Notes: generated from the sequence alone by a model not told the origin. DNA of 64,000 nt from an uncultured Chitinophagaceae bacterium (GCA_937907395.1 CALCII010000015.1:124001-188000), one strand, 5' to 3'. Shown: positions 1 through 9,905, counted from the stretch's first letter. A program made the numbers and translations.

Positions 1-1769
1 CTGAAAGTAAGATGCTTTTTACGACCGGTTCCTGCGGTAATACAAACGGGTTTGGTAATTGCAGTGGGATCCACCTGCCAGATGTCGTACATATCATAAA
101 TTAATATAGCTGCATCATTTTCCAGCCAGCCCACCATTCCATGCGGAGGAGGATCATCGGGATGATCATCCTCTTCGTCCCACAAAGGAACAGTGATGGA
201 TTTTGAAATATTCAGAGTCTGTCCTTTCTCAATATTGTAAGCAAAATAGTGACGTTGTTTCCAATCGTACCAATACACAAATTTTCCTTTGGGAGAAAGT
301 GAACCTCCGTTACGTATTTTAGCAGCAATCTGTTTCCGTTCACCTGTTTTCACATTGATGAGATACAAATCCTGGTAGCCGCTTTGTTCCCACTGGCTTT
401 GAATGCGGTATTTCTTATTGCCTTCTCCCAATGCCCAATCACCATTATCATCGTCACTTACTTCAATACGATCCACTTCTTCATCGGCCAAGGGAACAAT
501 AACACCATCTTCATTCACAACTGCCAGGTAACTTTTTCGAAGTGTATTGTTTAGCTGAACCAATTGCTGTGGTTGCAATTCATCGTCTGTATAACTCCAT
601 ATATCCAATCGGGCTGTTTCAAAATCAACCAATGAAGTGTCTTTAGGCTGACGAACAGGAGCCAATCCAAAGAACAATCGCTTGCCATCCTTGCTGAATT
701 TATTCCCATAATCGGGACTCACAGTAAGGCCCGATTTTACTCCGGCTGAACTCCGTTGTACTACCAACTTTGCACTATCCATTCCGGGTTTGTAATACCA
801 GAGTTTGTAAAATTTACGCAATGCTTTGGAAACACTATCCCTTTCGGCAACAAAGGCCAGTTGCGTTCCTTCTTCATCGAACGTAAAGTTCTTTGCATCG
901 TTAAATCCTTTTTGAACCGTATCAATTTTACCGGTGGCAATGTTCATCCACAACACATAAGCTTTTGTAAGCGAATCATTGTTCTTCCTGGTTGTTTCAA
1001 TGAGCAACACATTTCCTTTCTTACTGAAATAATAATCACTCACCAGTTTGAATTTCTTTTCTTCGCCGGTAGTTGCATTTCTCAACACCAGTTCAGTTCC
1101 TTCTTCCACCGGATCATCTGCAGGCTTGGGGGCTGCAGGTTTACTTTCCTTTTTGGGTGGCTGAAGTACATTCAATCCTTTCGTTTTTGCTTCAGAAGCT
1201 TTGAGCCTTAAACTATCGGCCACTCGAATTAAACTATCCGCCATCGTCATCATGCGGTTGATCTGTGTGATGGAGTCAGGTTTAGCTGCGGGTGCCGGAG
1301 GTGGGGGTGCTGACTTCTCTAACAGGTAAGCAACCCATCCACTACCTTTTTCAGGTGTTTTGAAAGATTTCACTTTGGCCGTTTTCCAAATGCTGTCTTT
1401 ACCCAGTTCAACAATGGCCAGACTGTCTTTGGGCATTTCATCCGGACGTTTCTTTTTGATTCTTGCTTCACGGGTATCTTTAAAAAGAGGTTTGATTTTA
1501 AAAATCACAAAGCGGTTATCTTCCGTTATCACTTGCCCATAACCACGGTTGATTGTTTTTTTATACTTACCATCTGCCGATTTTATCACCAGTTCGCCAT
1601 CGCCTTCCTGTGGATTCACCTGGTATACCACCCATTTACCGTCATTACTGATCTGCGGCTGGGCTACCGATTGCCATCGATCATATACACTGTGGTCTAA
1701 TGGCTTTTTCTGCGAATAAGCCCAACTTGTGCATAAGAGCATCAGGCTTACCGAAAGAAGAATTCTCAT
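1..1769 (-). CDS. S9 family (prolyl oligopeptidase-type) peptidase, N-terminal part
   Basis: Open minus-strand frame from an ATG at 1769 to the left edge, about 589 codons without a stop, so the C-terminal part is outside the window. The protein starts with a hydrophobic signal peptide ending near Ala-Tyr-Ser-Gln. It continues with repeated beta-propeller-like segments (ISNDGKWVVYQV, LSPKGKFVYWYD, FSKDGKRLFFG) typical of the propeller of secreted S9 peptidases. A Pro/Ala-rich linker lies around residues 155-165. The catalytic Ser-Asp-His domain would lie beyond the edge, so activity cannot be judged. It is transcribed divergently from the TonB receptor. The family is inferred from propeller style and the usual ~900-residue Bacteroidota S9 architecture; another secreted propeller protein is possible. 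Confidence 0.75.
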   Translation of the reverse strand, partial: MRILLSVSLMLLCTSWAYSQKKPLDHSVYDRWQSVAQPQISNDGKWVVYQVNPQEGDGELVIKSADGKYKKTINRGYGQVITEDNRFVIFKIKPLFKDTREARIKKKRPDEMPKDSLAIVELGKDSIWKTAKVKSFKTPEKGSGWVAYLLEKSAPPPPAPAAKPDSITQINRMMTMADSLIRVADSLRLKASEAKTKGLNVLQPPKKESKPAAPKPADDPVEEGTELVLRNATTGEEKKFKLVSDYYFSKKGNVLLIETTRKNNDSLTKAYVLWMNIATGKIDTVQKGFNDAKNFTFDEEGTQLAFVAERDSVSKALRKFYKLWYYKPGMDSAKLVVQRSSAGVKSGLTVSPDYGNKFSKDGKRLFFGLAPVRQPKDTSLVDFETARLDIWSYTDDELQPQQLVQLNNTLRKSYLAVVNEDGVIVPLADEEVDRIEVSDDDNGDWALGEGNKKYRIQSQWEQSGYQDLYLINVKTGERKQIAAKIRNGGSLSPKGKFVYWYDWKQRHYFAYNIEKGQTLNISKSITVPLWDEEDDHPDDPPPHGMVGWLENDAAILIYDMYDIWQVDPTAITKPVCITAGTGRKKHLTF

Positions 1770-1919
1770 AACAGTTGATTTTTAATTGAAACAACAAATT
1801 AAGCTAAACAATTACTCAAAACCGTTGTTTTACACAGGTGGAAAAATAAATACACGACCAATCTGCTGCTTTTTGCAAACAGAATGGTCCGTTACTTTGC
1901 AAAGCGAAAGAGAACAACG

Positions 1920-4364
1920 ATGAAACAATTTTTGGTTATTATGGTTGCCCTGCTCGGCACAATGAGCACAGTATGGGCACAAAACACAGGTGTTATTTCA
2001 GGAACTGTTATTGATAAAAACAATCAAACGCCCCTTCCCGGCGTGTCTGTTACAGTCTCGGGCACAGGTAAAGGACAGGTGACGGATAGTTTGGGCAAAT
2101 TCAGAATCACGGGAATTCCCACGAAAACCTATTCTATTGAATTTTCCAAGATTGGTTATAAAGTATTTACTCTTTATAATGTGGTACTCACTTCCGGTAA
2201 TGAAGCATTGTATAATATAGAACTGGAACCGGAAATCAAACAGGTTAGTGAAGTGGTGGTTACCGGACGAAAAACAGTAAAAGCAGCCACACTTGAAACG
2301 CCATTGAGCACGCAACGATTGACTTCAGAAGAAATCAAAACAAATCCCGGTGGCAACTTCGATATCAGTCGTGTGGTGAATACACTACCCGGTGTGGGTG
2401 GTACATCCGGCAGTGTGGGTGGTTACCGCAACGATATTATTATCAGAGGCGGAGCACCCAATGAAAATGTATATTACCTGGATGGAATTGAAGTGCCGGT
2501 GATCAATCACTTTGCCACACAAGGAAGTGCAGGCGGACCGGCGGGTATACTCAATGTATCGTTTATAGAAGATGTACGTTTGAGTTCTTCGGCTTTTGAT
2601 GCCCGTTATGATAATGCATTATCTTCTGTCCTTCAGTTCAAGCAACGGAATGGCAACCCCAATCGCTTCCAGGGAAACTTTCGTTTAAGCGGCACCGAAA
2701 TAGCCGGGACAATGGAAGGCCCCATCAGTAAAAACACCACATTCCTGGCATCTGTAAGAAGAAGTTACCTGCAGTTGCTGTTCCAGGCATTGGATCTGCC
2801 CATTCGTCCCAATTACTGGGATTTCCAATATAAAATTGTCCATAAAGTAGATTCAAAAACAACGCTCACCTTTCTGGGAGTTGGAGCTATTGATGAATTC
2901 AGTTTTGCAGCACCGAAAGAAGCCTCACCAGAAAAACTTTATATCATCAACTCCAATGGCATCAACCAGCAATGGAACTATACCATTGGTTTATCGTTGA
3001 AGAGAAATATCAACAATGGGTTCTGGAACCTGGCAATCAGCCGTAATAAACTCAATAATGAAATTGAGAAATATGAAGACAATCAGAATCCCAAAGCATC
3101 TGAAATTGTATTTGACCTCAATTCACAGGAGATTGAAAATAAACTCCGCTTTGATGTGAATAAAACATACAATGGCTGGAAAGTTTCTTATGGTGCAATG
3201 CTGCAACTGGTCGATTACAATACCCGCAGCTTTACTGTATTCTCCAAGCCTGTAACCGATAATATTGGTAATGTTATTCAGCCCGGTGAAACATCCCTGT
3301 TTACCAGTCCGCTTAACAACTTCTGGAAAATGGGGGCTTTTGTTCAGGCAGGCAAACGATTTGCTAATAACCGGTTGGGTATAAGTGCCGGTATCCGTAC
3401 AGATATGAATACGTTTACAACTAACGGCATGAACGGAGCCAGAACGCTTTCTCCCAGAGTGGCACTCTCCTATGTGCTTACAGATAAAATAACCTTGAAT
3501 GCTTCAGTTGGACGCTACTATAAAATACAGCCTTATACGATTTTAGGTTTTGCAGATAACAGTAATACATTGGTAAACAAGAATACCGATTATACCCGCA
3601 GTGATCACTTTGTTGCCGGTGCCGAATTCTTACCAAACAGTTTTTTACGATTTACAGTGGAAGGGTTTTACAAGCGGTACAACCATGTACCCGTATCAGT
3701 AAGAGATGGAATTTCACTGGCCAATATGGGAGGTGGTTTTGGCGTATTTGGGAATGAGAAAGTCACCACTAATGGGACCGGTGATACTTATGGTTTTGAA
3801 TTATTCGCCCAACAAAAACTAACGAAGCGATTTTTTGGCATCTTCTCCTACACATTCTTCTACAGTAAGTTTGCCGGAGCCGATGGAAAACGTATTGCAA
3901 GCGCATGGGACAACCGCCATTTACTCAGCATTACATGGGGCTATAAATTTCCTAAAAACTGGGAACTGGGTTTGAAGTTCCGGTTCCAGGGAGGTGCCCC
4001 CTACACACCATTCGATACTACATTATCGAAACAACGTTTCCAATACATCGGATCGGGAGTTCTTGATTACAGCCGTTTAAACAGTAATAAATTAGCAGCG
4101 TTTCATGCCAGTGACGTACGCATCGACAAAAAATGGAATTTCAAACACCTCACGCTTGATCTTTACCTGGATGTTTCTAACTGGTATGGTGCCAGCAATC
4201 CTGCTTATCCGCAATTCACCTACCGTCGCAATGCAGATAATACAGCCTTTATAACCACCGATGGGCAACCTGTTCGATCAGATGGAAGCAATGTACTATG
4301 GACCATACTCAGCAATAATGATGGAACTGTGGTACCCACCATTGGGTTCATTATAGAATTTTAA
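1920..4364 (+). CDS. TonB-dependent outer-membrane receptor with carboxypeptidase-regulatory-like domain
   Basis: 814 residues from the ATG at 1920. An in-frame ATG at 1884 exists, but the start at 1920 puts a clean signal peptide (MKQFLVIMVALL, cleavage after AQA-type residues) at the N-terminus. Residues about 25-110 form a carboxypeptidase D regulatory-like beta-sandwich (GVISGTVIDKNNQTPLPGVSV). A plug domain follows (IIIRGGAPNENVYYLDGIEVP) and then a 22-strand-like barrel ending in Phe (TIGFIIEF), as outer-membrane barrels do. There is no SusD partner next to it, so it is not a typical SusCD pair and its substrate is unknown. A bidirectional hairpin terminator follows the stop codon. Confidence 0.9.
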   Translation: MKQFLVIMVALLGTMSTVWAQNTGVISGTVIDKNNQTPLPGVSVTVSGTGKGQVTDSLGKFRITGIPTKTYSIEFSKIGYKVFTLYNVVLTSGNEALYNIELEPEIKQVSEVVVTGRKTVKAATLETPLSTQRLTSEEIKTNPGGNFDISRVVNTLPGVGGTSGSVGGYRNDIIIRGGAPNENVYYLDGIEVPVINHFATQGSAGGPAGILNVSFIEDVRLSSSAFDARYDNALSSVLQFKQRNGNPNRFQGNFRLSGTEIAGTMEGPISKNTTFLASVRRSYLQLLFQALDLPIRPNYWDFQYKIVHKVDSKTTLTFLGVGAIDEFSFAAPKEASPEKLYIINSNGINQQWNYTIGLSLKRNINNGFWNLAISRNKLNNEIEKYEDNQNPKASEIVFDLNSQEIENKLRFDVNKTYNGWKVSYGAMLQLVDYNTRSFTVFSKPVTDNIGNVIQPGETSLFTSPLNNFWKMGAFVQAGKRFANNRLGISAGIRTDMNTFTTNGMNGARTLSPRVALSYVLTDKITLNASVGRYYKIQPYTILGFADNSNTLVNKNTDYTRSDHFVAGAEFLPNSFLRFTVEGFYKRYNHVPVSVRDGISLANMGGGFGVFGNEKVTTNGTGDTYGFELFAQQKLTKRFFGIFSYTFFYSKFAGADGKRIASAWDNRHLLSITWGYKFPKNWELGLKFRFQGGAPYTPFDTTLSKQRFQYIGSGVLDYSRLNSNKLAAFHASDVRIDKKWNFKHLTLDLYLDVSNWYGASNPAYPQFTYRRNADNTAFITTDGQPVRSDGSNVLWTILSNNDGTVVPTIGFIIEF

Positions 4365-4380
4365 ATAATTGCAGGATGAT

Positions 4381-4409
4381 ATAAAAAGCGCCTTACGGGC
4401 GCTTTTTAT
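4381..4409. terminator. Bidirectional terminator between the TonB receptor and the EamA gene
   Basis: Perfect 12-bp stem (4381-4392 with 4398-4409) around a 5-nt loop, with A-rich and T-rich ends that give a U-tract in both directions. It overlaps the last codons and stop of the minus-strand transporter and lies 17 bp after the receptor stop, so it can serve both convergent genes. Confidence 0.85.
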
Positions 4410-5280
4410 GTTTGCGGTATACAATAAAAGTTTGAATAATCACACTTAGCAAGATGAGTGAAACACCTGCATAAAACCCGGCATTTAACTCCTTTTGTTC
4501 GTGAAATAAGAAAAAGGCAAGTGCCATTCCATACAAAGGCTCCAGGTTATAACTGAGATTTGCTGTAAAAGGTGAGATTACTTTCAATGCATTCACCGAC
4601 AACTGGAATGCAACAACCGTACAAAAGAATGCAAGTATGAGCAACCAGAACCAATCTGAACCGGTGGGAAAGTGATAAGATGCAGGTGATAACCGGAAAT
4701 AAAACGGTAATACAAACGATAACAAAACCCACCCTCCTGCCAGTTCGTAAAAAGTGAGCACAGGTGCTTTTACCTTCTCAATCATCCGCTTGTTGAAAAT
4801 AGGAAATAAAGCCGAAAAAAAAGCTGAAGCCACACCTAAGATTACTGCCGTCTGGTATTGCTGATCTAATTGAAAAATGAGATAAATCCCCAGCAACACC
4901 AGTAAACCGAGCAACAGTTCCACCCATTTGAATCTTCTTTTAAATAACAATGGTTCCAGCAAGGCAGTAAACGATCCTGTTGCGGCAAAACAAACCACGG
5001 CCACCGACACATTGCCATACTTAACGCTCCCATAAAACAGCAACCAATGAAAGCCAATCAGCAATCCGATGAGTAAACACTGAAACAGATGTTTTCTTTC
5101 AATGCGTAATGATTGCTTTCCAATAAATGCAAACAAAAGCAACAGCAGAAACGCAATGAGCATACGGTACCATACCAGCCATCCTTCGTTGATTTCAATC
5201 AAACGACCCAGTATACCGGTAAACCCTGCCAGAAAAACAGCAGTATGCAGTTGAAGAAATGCTTTAATGGTTGATGACAT
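4393..5280 (-). CDS. EamA/DMT-superfamily permease
   Basis: 295-residue, very hydrophobic protein with about ten membrane segments in two similar halves, the usual layout of EamA (drug/metabolite transporter) permeases. The second half carries the typical segment ending in a conserved Glu-Pro (NLEPLYGMALA). Such proteins exchange or export small metabolites across the inner membrane; the substrate cannot be read from sequence. It follows the GT2 gene by 5 bp on the same strand, so the two are probably co-transcribed. Its last codons form half of the terminator hairpin. Confidence 0.85.
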   Translation of the reverse strand: MSSTIKAFLQLHTAVFLAGFTGILGRLIEINEGWLVWYRMLIAFLLLLLFAFIGKQSLRIERKHLFQCLLIGLLIGFHWLLFYGSVKYGNVSVAVVCFAATGSFTALLEPLLFKRRFKWVELLLGLLVLLGIYLIFQLDQQYQTAVILGVASAFFSALFPIFNKRMIEKVKAPVLTFYELAGGWVLLSFVLPFYFRLSPASYHFPTGSDWFWLLILAFFCTVVAFQLSVNALKVISPFTANLSYNLEPLYGMALAFFLFHEQKELNAGFYAGVSLILLSVIIQTFIVYRKHKKRP

Positions 5281-5285
5281 GAGTA

Positions 5286-6053
5286 TCAGGATACAATTTC
5301 CTGTGAAACAGATGAGCTGTTTTTCATGCGCTTGTGATAGTCTTTAAACAGGCTTTGAAACCGCAATTGCAAAACACCAAGGATCCCTTCTTTTACGATT
5401 CCTTTGTTCATCTTGCTTACACCCACTTTTCTGTCTACAAACGTGATGGGTACTTCCTGTATTTTAAATTTCAGTTTCCAGGCTGCAAATTTCATTTCAA
5501 TCTGGAAGGCATAACCCACAAAACTGATTTGATCGAGGTTGATGGATTCAAGCGCTTTTTTACGGTAACAAACAAAACCGGCAGTTGGATCCATCACCGG
5601 CATCCAAAGAATCATTCGGGTATATAATGATGCCCCTTTTGATAAGAATATCCTGTCCCAGGGCCAGTTGGCCACAGCACCACCCTGTACATAACGGCTG
5701 CCCACTGCCACATCGGCTCCTTGTTTACAAGCCTGGTATAATCGTTCCAGGTCGGCCGGATTGTGACTGAAGTCGGCATCCATTTCACAGATAAACTGGT
5801 AATCTTTTTGAATGGCCCAACGGAAACCATGAATATACGCAGTACCCAGTCCTAATTTACCGGTACGTTCTTCGAGAAATAATTCGTTGGGATATTTTAC
5901 CTGAAGGTCTTTTACTAATTGTGCCGTTCCATCGGGAGAGCCATCATCAATCACAAGAATATGAAAGCCCTTTTCCAAAGAAAAAACGGCATTGATAATG
6001 GGGATGATATTATCACGCTCGTTATAAGTGGGTATGATGACGAGTTTTTCCAA
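5286..6053 (-). CDS. Polyprenol-phosphate mannosyltransferase-like GT2
   Basis: 255 residues with a GT-A fold. It has the opening VIIPTYNERDN, the VIDDGSPDGT nucleotide-binding motif and the MDADFSHNP metal/donor site, a close match to the polyprenol monophosphomannose synthase (DPM1-like) pattern. No C-terminal membrane segments are seen, as in the soluble DPM1 form. It would transfer a sugar, usually mannose from GDP-mannose, to polyprenyl phosphate for glycan assembly at the inner membrane. It is first in a two-gene unit with the EamA permease. The sugar specificity is inferred from the family. Confidence 0.85.
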   Translation of the reverse strand: MEKLVIIPTYNERDNIIPIINAVFSLEKGFHILVIDDGSPDGTAQLVKDLQVKYPNELFLEERTGKLGLGTAYIHGFRWAIQKDYQFICEMDADFSHNPADLERLYQACKQGADVAVGSRYVQGGAVANWPWDRIFLSKGASLYTRMILWMPVMDPTAGFVCYRKKALESINLDQISFVGYAFQIEMKFAAWKLKFKIQEVPITFVDRKVGVSKMNKGIVKEGILGVLQLRFQSLFKDYHKRMKNSSSVSQEIVS

Positions 6054-6124
6054 TTGACCTTTTAAAGTTGCAATATAAATGAATAAATAACAGCACTACT
6101 TGTTCACATATGTGAATCACACGT

Positions 6125-6967
6125 TTAATTCTTTTTTAACAGCGTGCGGTTCAGTATCTCGGTGAGTTTTTGTTTGGTATGAAGTGGAAAATCGCCCTTC
6201 ATCATCCAGTCATAATACTGAGGTTCCAGCCGTAACACTTCTGTCACCGGTTTCCCTTTATGCTTCCCGAAATTAAAGACCTCTACTCCGTTTTCAAAAA
6301 CAAACCTGCGTGCAAAATCAACGATATTTTCTTCTCCCGTAAACTTGATAATTCCTTCCACACTGTTTCCCAACTGGGGATATCGCTTCAATTGTGCTTC
6401 CAGTATTTCCCATGTAGCTGTGGCATCCACTTCTGCACTATGGGCGCCATCAAGATTTTTATCACAATAAAATTTATAAGCAGCTCCCAATGTTCGTTGT
6501 TCCATAAGATGAAACACTTTCTGTACATCCACGAGTTTCCGGTCTTTCAAATCCACTTCAATACCGGCACGGATAAACTCTTCTACCAACATTGGAATAT
6601 CAAACCGGTTGCTGTTGTAACCTGCCAGGTCGCAGTTTTCGATAAACTGTTTGATTTCATTGGCCGCCTGTTTGAAGGTAGGGGCATCTTTTACAATTTC
6701 ATTGGAAATGCCATGAACGGCGGTTGCTCCCGGAGGAATCGGCATTTCGGGATTGATCAGTTTGCGTTTTACTGTTTTTGTCCCATCCGTACCAATTCTT
6801 ACAATTGCTATTTCCACGATACGATCGGCGCTGATATTAATTCCCGTTGTTTCAAGATCAATAAAGGCCAGCGGACGGTTCAAATTGAGGTTCATATTAT
6901 TTTCGGGTGCTGAGGTTTCAGGCTGGTTTTGAAAATCCATGGATAACTGCTGTTCACTCATGTGCAA
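6125..6967 (-). CDS. DEDDh 3'-5' exonuclease (DnaQ/Pol III epsilon-like)
   Basis: 280 residues. The exonuclease domain (about residues 32-190) has all DEDDh residues visible: Asp37 and Glu39 in FIDLETTGI, Asp123 in NRFDIPML, His176 and Asp181 in HSAEVDAT. A C-terminal ~60-residue module with the KHKGKPV motif is the small domain often joined to such nucleases in Bacteroidota. No polymerase-binding or helicase domain is present. The likely role is DNA proofreading or repair trimming. A second ATG two codons in (6961) is equally possible as the start. It stands alone, with 71 bp to the GT2 gene. Confidence 0.85.
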   Translation of the reverse strand: MHMSEQQLSMDFQNQPETSAPENNMNLNLNRPLAFIDLETTGINISADRIVEIAIVRIGTDGTKTVKRKLINPEMPIPPGATAVHGISNEIVKDAPTFKQAANEIKQFIENCDLAGYNSNRFDIPMLVEEFIRAGIEVDLKDRKLVDVQKVFHLMEQRTLGAAYKFYCDKNLDGAHSAEVDATATWEILEAQLKRYPQLGNSVEGIIKFTGEENIVDFARRFVFENGVEVFNFGKHKGKPVTEVLRLEPQYYDWMMKGDFPLHTKQKLTEILNRTLLKKN

Positions 6968-7075
6968 ATGTACTTAAAACAGTGTTTTACAAGGTATTTT
7001 TGAAGCTCCTGGTACTGTTTTATGTAATTTAAAATAAGTTTTTTAATTTTACCTTATACATACAATCCATATAAT

Positions 7076-7195
7076 ATGAAAAAGACATTCATTTTGGTTG
7101 CAATCGCCGCATGTATCACTTTACTGGCTGCTTCCTGTGTATCACAGAAATACGGTTGCCCCACTACCAATTCAGGAAAACCTTTCAGAAGTTAA
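7076..7195 (+). CDS. 39-residue putative lipoprotein
   Basis: Short frame from ATG 7076 to TAA 7193-7195. It has a Lys-Lys N-terminus, a hydrophobic core and a lipobox-like LAASC with Cys21, then only 18 residues (ending SGKPFRS). This is a typical small lipoprotein signal, so the mature product would be an 19-residue lipidated peptide with one further Cys (Cys28). It ends 15 bp before ytxJ on the same strand, so the two are probably co-transcribed. Function unknown. Similar small lipoproteins are recalled from related genomes, but that could not be checked here. Confidence 0.6.
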   Translation: MKKTFILVAIAACITLLAASCVSQKYGCPTTNSGKPFRS

Positions 7196-7210
7196 GTTTA
7201 CCAAAGAAAT

Positions 7211-7540
7211 ATGAACTGGACTCCTTTACAAACCACAGAACAGGTGGAAGAAATTATTGTACGTTCTCAAACAACGCCACAGGTAATTTTCAAACACAGC
7301 ACCCGTTGCTCCATCAGTTCGGTAGCTAAAAGCCGGCTTGAAAAAGCAGAAGCCCCGGAGGGGATCGATTTCCACTATCTGGATCTGATCTCCTACCGTT
7401 CCGTTTCCAATACCATTGCCGAACGATTTGGAATCTATCATGAATCACCACAGATTTTACTGATTAAAGACGGACGTTGCATTTACAACGAAAGCCACAC
7501 TGCCATTGATATGGAAGAATTACGTGGGCAATTAAACTGA
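7211..7540 (+). CDS. ytxJ: Bacillithiol-system monothiol protein YtxJ
   Basis: 109 residues with a thioredoxin-like fold and a single active-site cysteine (Cys33 in KHSTRCSIS), the signature of YtxJ. The family is proposed to act as a monothiol bacilliredoxin that removes bacillithiol from mixed disulfides in the cytoplasm. The later segment HESPQILLIKDG supplies the cis-Pro loop expected of the fold. It lies 15 bp after the small lipoprotein and is followed by a strong hairpin terminator. Its presence suggests the organism makes bacillithiol, as many Bacteroidota do; biosynthesis genes are not in this window. Confidence 0.88.
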   Translation: MNWTPLQTTEQVEEIIVRSQTTPQVIFKHSTRCSISSVAKSRLEKAEAPEGIDFHYLDLISYRSVSNTIAERFGIYHESPQILLIKDGRCIYNESHTAIDMEELRGQLN

Positions 7541-7561
7541 CTCATAAAATCATGAAATAAA

Positions 7562-7587
7562 AAAAGGCCGTCTGATGACGGCCTTTT
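7562..7587. terminator. Bidirectional terminator between ytxJ and the S41 protease
   Basis: Perfect 11-bp stem (7562-7572 with 7577-7587) closed by a TGAT tetraloop, with A- and T-runs at the ends. It sits between convergent genes, 20 bp from each stop. Confidence 0.85.
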
Positions 7588-7606
7588 CTATGATCATTTG
7601 AATAGT

Positions 7607-9784
7607 TTAGTTGGAACGTAACCGATCGGCTTCTTTGTTCTGCGCAATAAAATACTGCTGAATCATATCGCTCATGATATTCACTGCTTCACCAATATAA
7701 ATATCATTTTTACGGATGCGGAGGAATGTATTATTCCGTTCTTTCTTAACAGAATCCTGACCAATAGCCAATGCATCTGATGCTATATTCACCATGTTTA
7801 AAGGCTGTGTGAGCTTGGTAAGTGTATCCATCGCCTTGATTGTATTGCTGAGGCTGGTACGTTGCTGACGGAACTTATCAAGCTTGAGTGAATACACTTT
7901 GTCGTTGTACTTCTCAAGTTTACCGGTATTTTCTTTGATCTGCTGGAAGTTTTTATTCTGAGCAATGCGTTGGTTACTGCGTTGAATAATATCCTTAAAG
8001 CTGTAATCCGTTTTCCATACTTTGTATTGTGTACTATTGATTTCATCCCATGCCAATGCATCAGGATCATCTTTTTCACGAAGCTTCAGGTACTCATAAT
8101 GATCCGGCATTACAATATCTGAACTTACACCTCTGAGCTGAGTACTGGCACCGCTGATGCGATAGAATTTCTGCAGGGTGAGTTTAATTGATCCGAGGTC
8201 AGGTGTGGATCCATTACTAACCCAGCTGGTTCTTTCCAGTTCAATACTACGTTGAACAGTTCCTTTACCATAGGTAGTAGTACTGCCGATAACAAGCCCA
8301 CGTTTATAATCCTGTATCGCAGCTGCAAATATTTCAGAAGCTGAAGCGCTGAATTCGTTGACCATTACTGTGAGCGGACCAGACCACAACACATTATTAT
8401 CTCTGTCTTTCAGAACTGTAGGTGCTTCATCTTTACTCTTCACCTGCACAACAGGGCCATCTTCAACAAATAAGCCAACCATTTGCACCACATCCATCAA
8501 TGATCCACCACCATTTAAACGGAGATCAAGGATAATTCCGCTTACGTTCTCGGCTTTCAATTTGATGATTTCCTTGGCTACATCTGCAGCACAACGTGCA
8601 CCATTGGGATCCTGGAAGTTGGCATAGAATTCAGGCAGATAGATATACCCAATTTTGTATCCGTTAGGTCCATTGATCACTGCACTCTTAGCAAATGTTT
8701 CTTCCAGATTAATTTTTTCACGAATGAGTACCACCGTCTTCACAGAACCATCAGGTTTCTTAATGGTGATTCGTACTTCTGTATCTTTCTTACCACGAAT
8801 CAGCTTCACCGCATCTTCCACAGCATAACCCGTAAGGTCCTGTGGTTCTTCTGATCCTTGTCCCACTTTAATAATGTAATCACCAATCTGGATTTGTCCG
8901 GATTTATAAGCAGGGCTACCTGTTACAATGGTGGCAATTTTGATATTGCCATCTTCTTCCTGTAAGGAAGCGCCGATACCATAAAACTCTCCACTCATCT
9001 GTTCATCAAAGGAACGTTTTTCAATAGGTGGAAAATAAGTGGTATGCGGATCCATGCTTTCAGTAATGGCATTCACTAGATAGTTAAAACGATCATCGTC
9101 TTTAAAGCGGTTACGGAACCGATCAAACATTTTATCGAAAGACTTCCCTACTTTTTCACGGGCTTCTTTCTCCATTTGTTCTTTTGTTTGAACTACAAAA
9201 GCTTCACGGCCTTTATTTTTTTCCTGGTTTTCAATCGCATCCACATAACGATCCAGCACATAATATTTCAACTTCTTCCGCCATGCTTCCGTACGCTCTG
9301 CTTCTGTTTTGGGATAAGCAGTCTTATCGCCATCATCCACATAATTTTCATCTACTGAAAAATCAAACGGTTTTTGCAAGATGGTTTTATAAATCAAAGA
9401 AGCTTCTTCAACCCTTTTCTTGTACACTTCGTTGATCACATAGAATGATTCCAGTTTGGAACCATGTATTTCGTCATCTATGCGTGTTTCAAATTTTTTA
9501 AATTGTTCAATATCCGAAGCCAGAAAATAGGTTTTATCCGGATCCAGGCTTTTCAGGAATTTATCAAACACTTCTTTTGAAAACTTGTCGTCAATCTTCT
9601 TCGGACTAAAATGCCCTTCTTCCAGCATTTCGCCAACCAGCATGAGGATTCGCTCATAGCGGCTTCCGGGGTTCTTCAGTGTAGAGGATGATTGGACTGC
9701 ATAAAAGATCCCGCCACCAATAACCAGCAACAGGATAATAGCTAAACTCTTTTTTGTAAACATAAAGGCTAAAACTTTTGACAT
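7607..9784 (-). CDS. prc: Tail-specific S41 family C-terminal processing protease
   Basis: 725 residues. An N-terminal membrane anchor (about residues 12-30) is followed by a ~200-residue helical Tsp N-domain. A PDZ domain lies near 255-345 (GEFYGIGASLQ, GSPAYKSGQIQIGD). The S41 catalytic core carries LDLRLNGGG (420-427), the catalytic serine segment NEFSASASEIF (476-486) and the general-base Lys507 in GKGTV. A Tsp-type C-terminal extension completes the usual length of about 700 residues. Such periplasmic proteases degrade proteins by their C-terminal tails and process lipoproteins or cell-wall enzymes. It is convergent with ytxJ and downstream of lrp on the same strand, with 121 bp between them. 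A second ATG at 9763 would also keep the anchor. Confidence 0.92.
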   Translation of the reverse strand: MSKVLAFMFTKKSLAIILLLVIGGGIFYAVQSSSTLKNPGSRYERILMLVGEMLEEGHFSPKKIDDKFSKEVFDKFLKSLDPDKTYFLASDIEQFKKFETRIDDEIHGSKLESFYVINEVYKKRVEEASLIYKTILQKPFDFSVDENYVDDGDKTAYPKTEAERTEAWRKKLKYYVLDRYVDAIENQEKNKGREAFVVQTKEQMEKEAREKVGKSFDKMFDRFRNRFKDDDRFNYLVNAITESMDPHTTYFPPIEKRSFDEQMSGEFYGIGASLQEEDGNIKIATIVTGSPAYKSGQIQIGDYIIKVGQGSEEPQDLTGYAVEDAVKLIRGKKDTEVRITIKKPDGSVKTVVLIREKINLEETFAKSAVINGPNGYKIGYIYLPEFYANFQDPNGARCAADVAKEIIKLKAENVSGIILDLRLNGGGSLMDVVQMVGLFVEDGPVVQVKSKDEAPTVLKDRDNNVLWSGPLTVMVNEFSASASEIFAAAIQDYKRGLVIGSTTTYGKGTVQRSIELERTSWVSNGSTPDLGSIKLTLQKFYRISGASTQLRGVSSDIVMPDHYEYLKLREKDDPDALAWDEINSTQYKVWKTDYSFKDIIQRSNQRIAQNKNFQQIKENTGKLEKYNDKVYSLKLDKFRQQRTSLSNTIKAMDTLTKLTQPLNMVNIASDALAIGQDSVKKERNNTFLRIRKNDIYIGEAVNIMSDMIQQYFIAQNKEADRLRSN

Positions 9785-9905
9785 ATATCAATGAAAGTAA
9801 AAATAGCAAGAATTATACAGGTTAACGAAACCGCTCGTAGAATTGTGCCAATTTAACAAGTAATTGACAGGATGTAAGGATTTCCCTCTAGTAAGGCACG
9901 GGAAA

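Noticed and set aside
756..1211. 151-codon plus-strand open frame
   Set aside because: It runs antisense to the S9 peptidase frame, which has a signal peptide and propeller motifs; the plus-strand product has no recognisable features.
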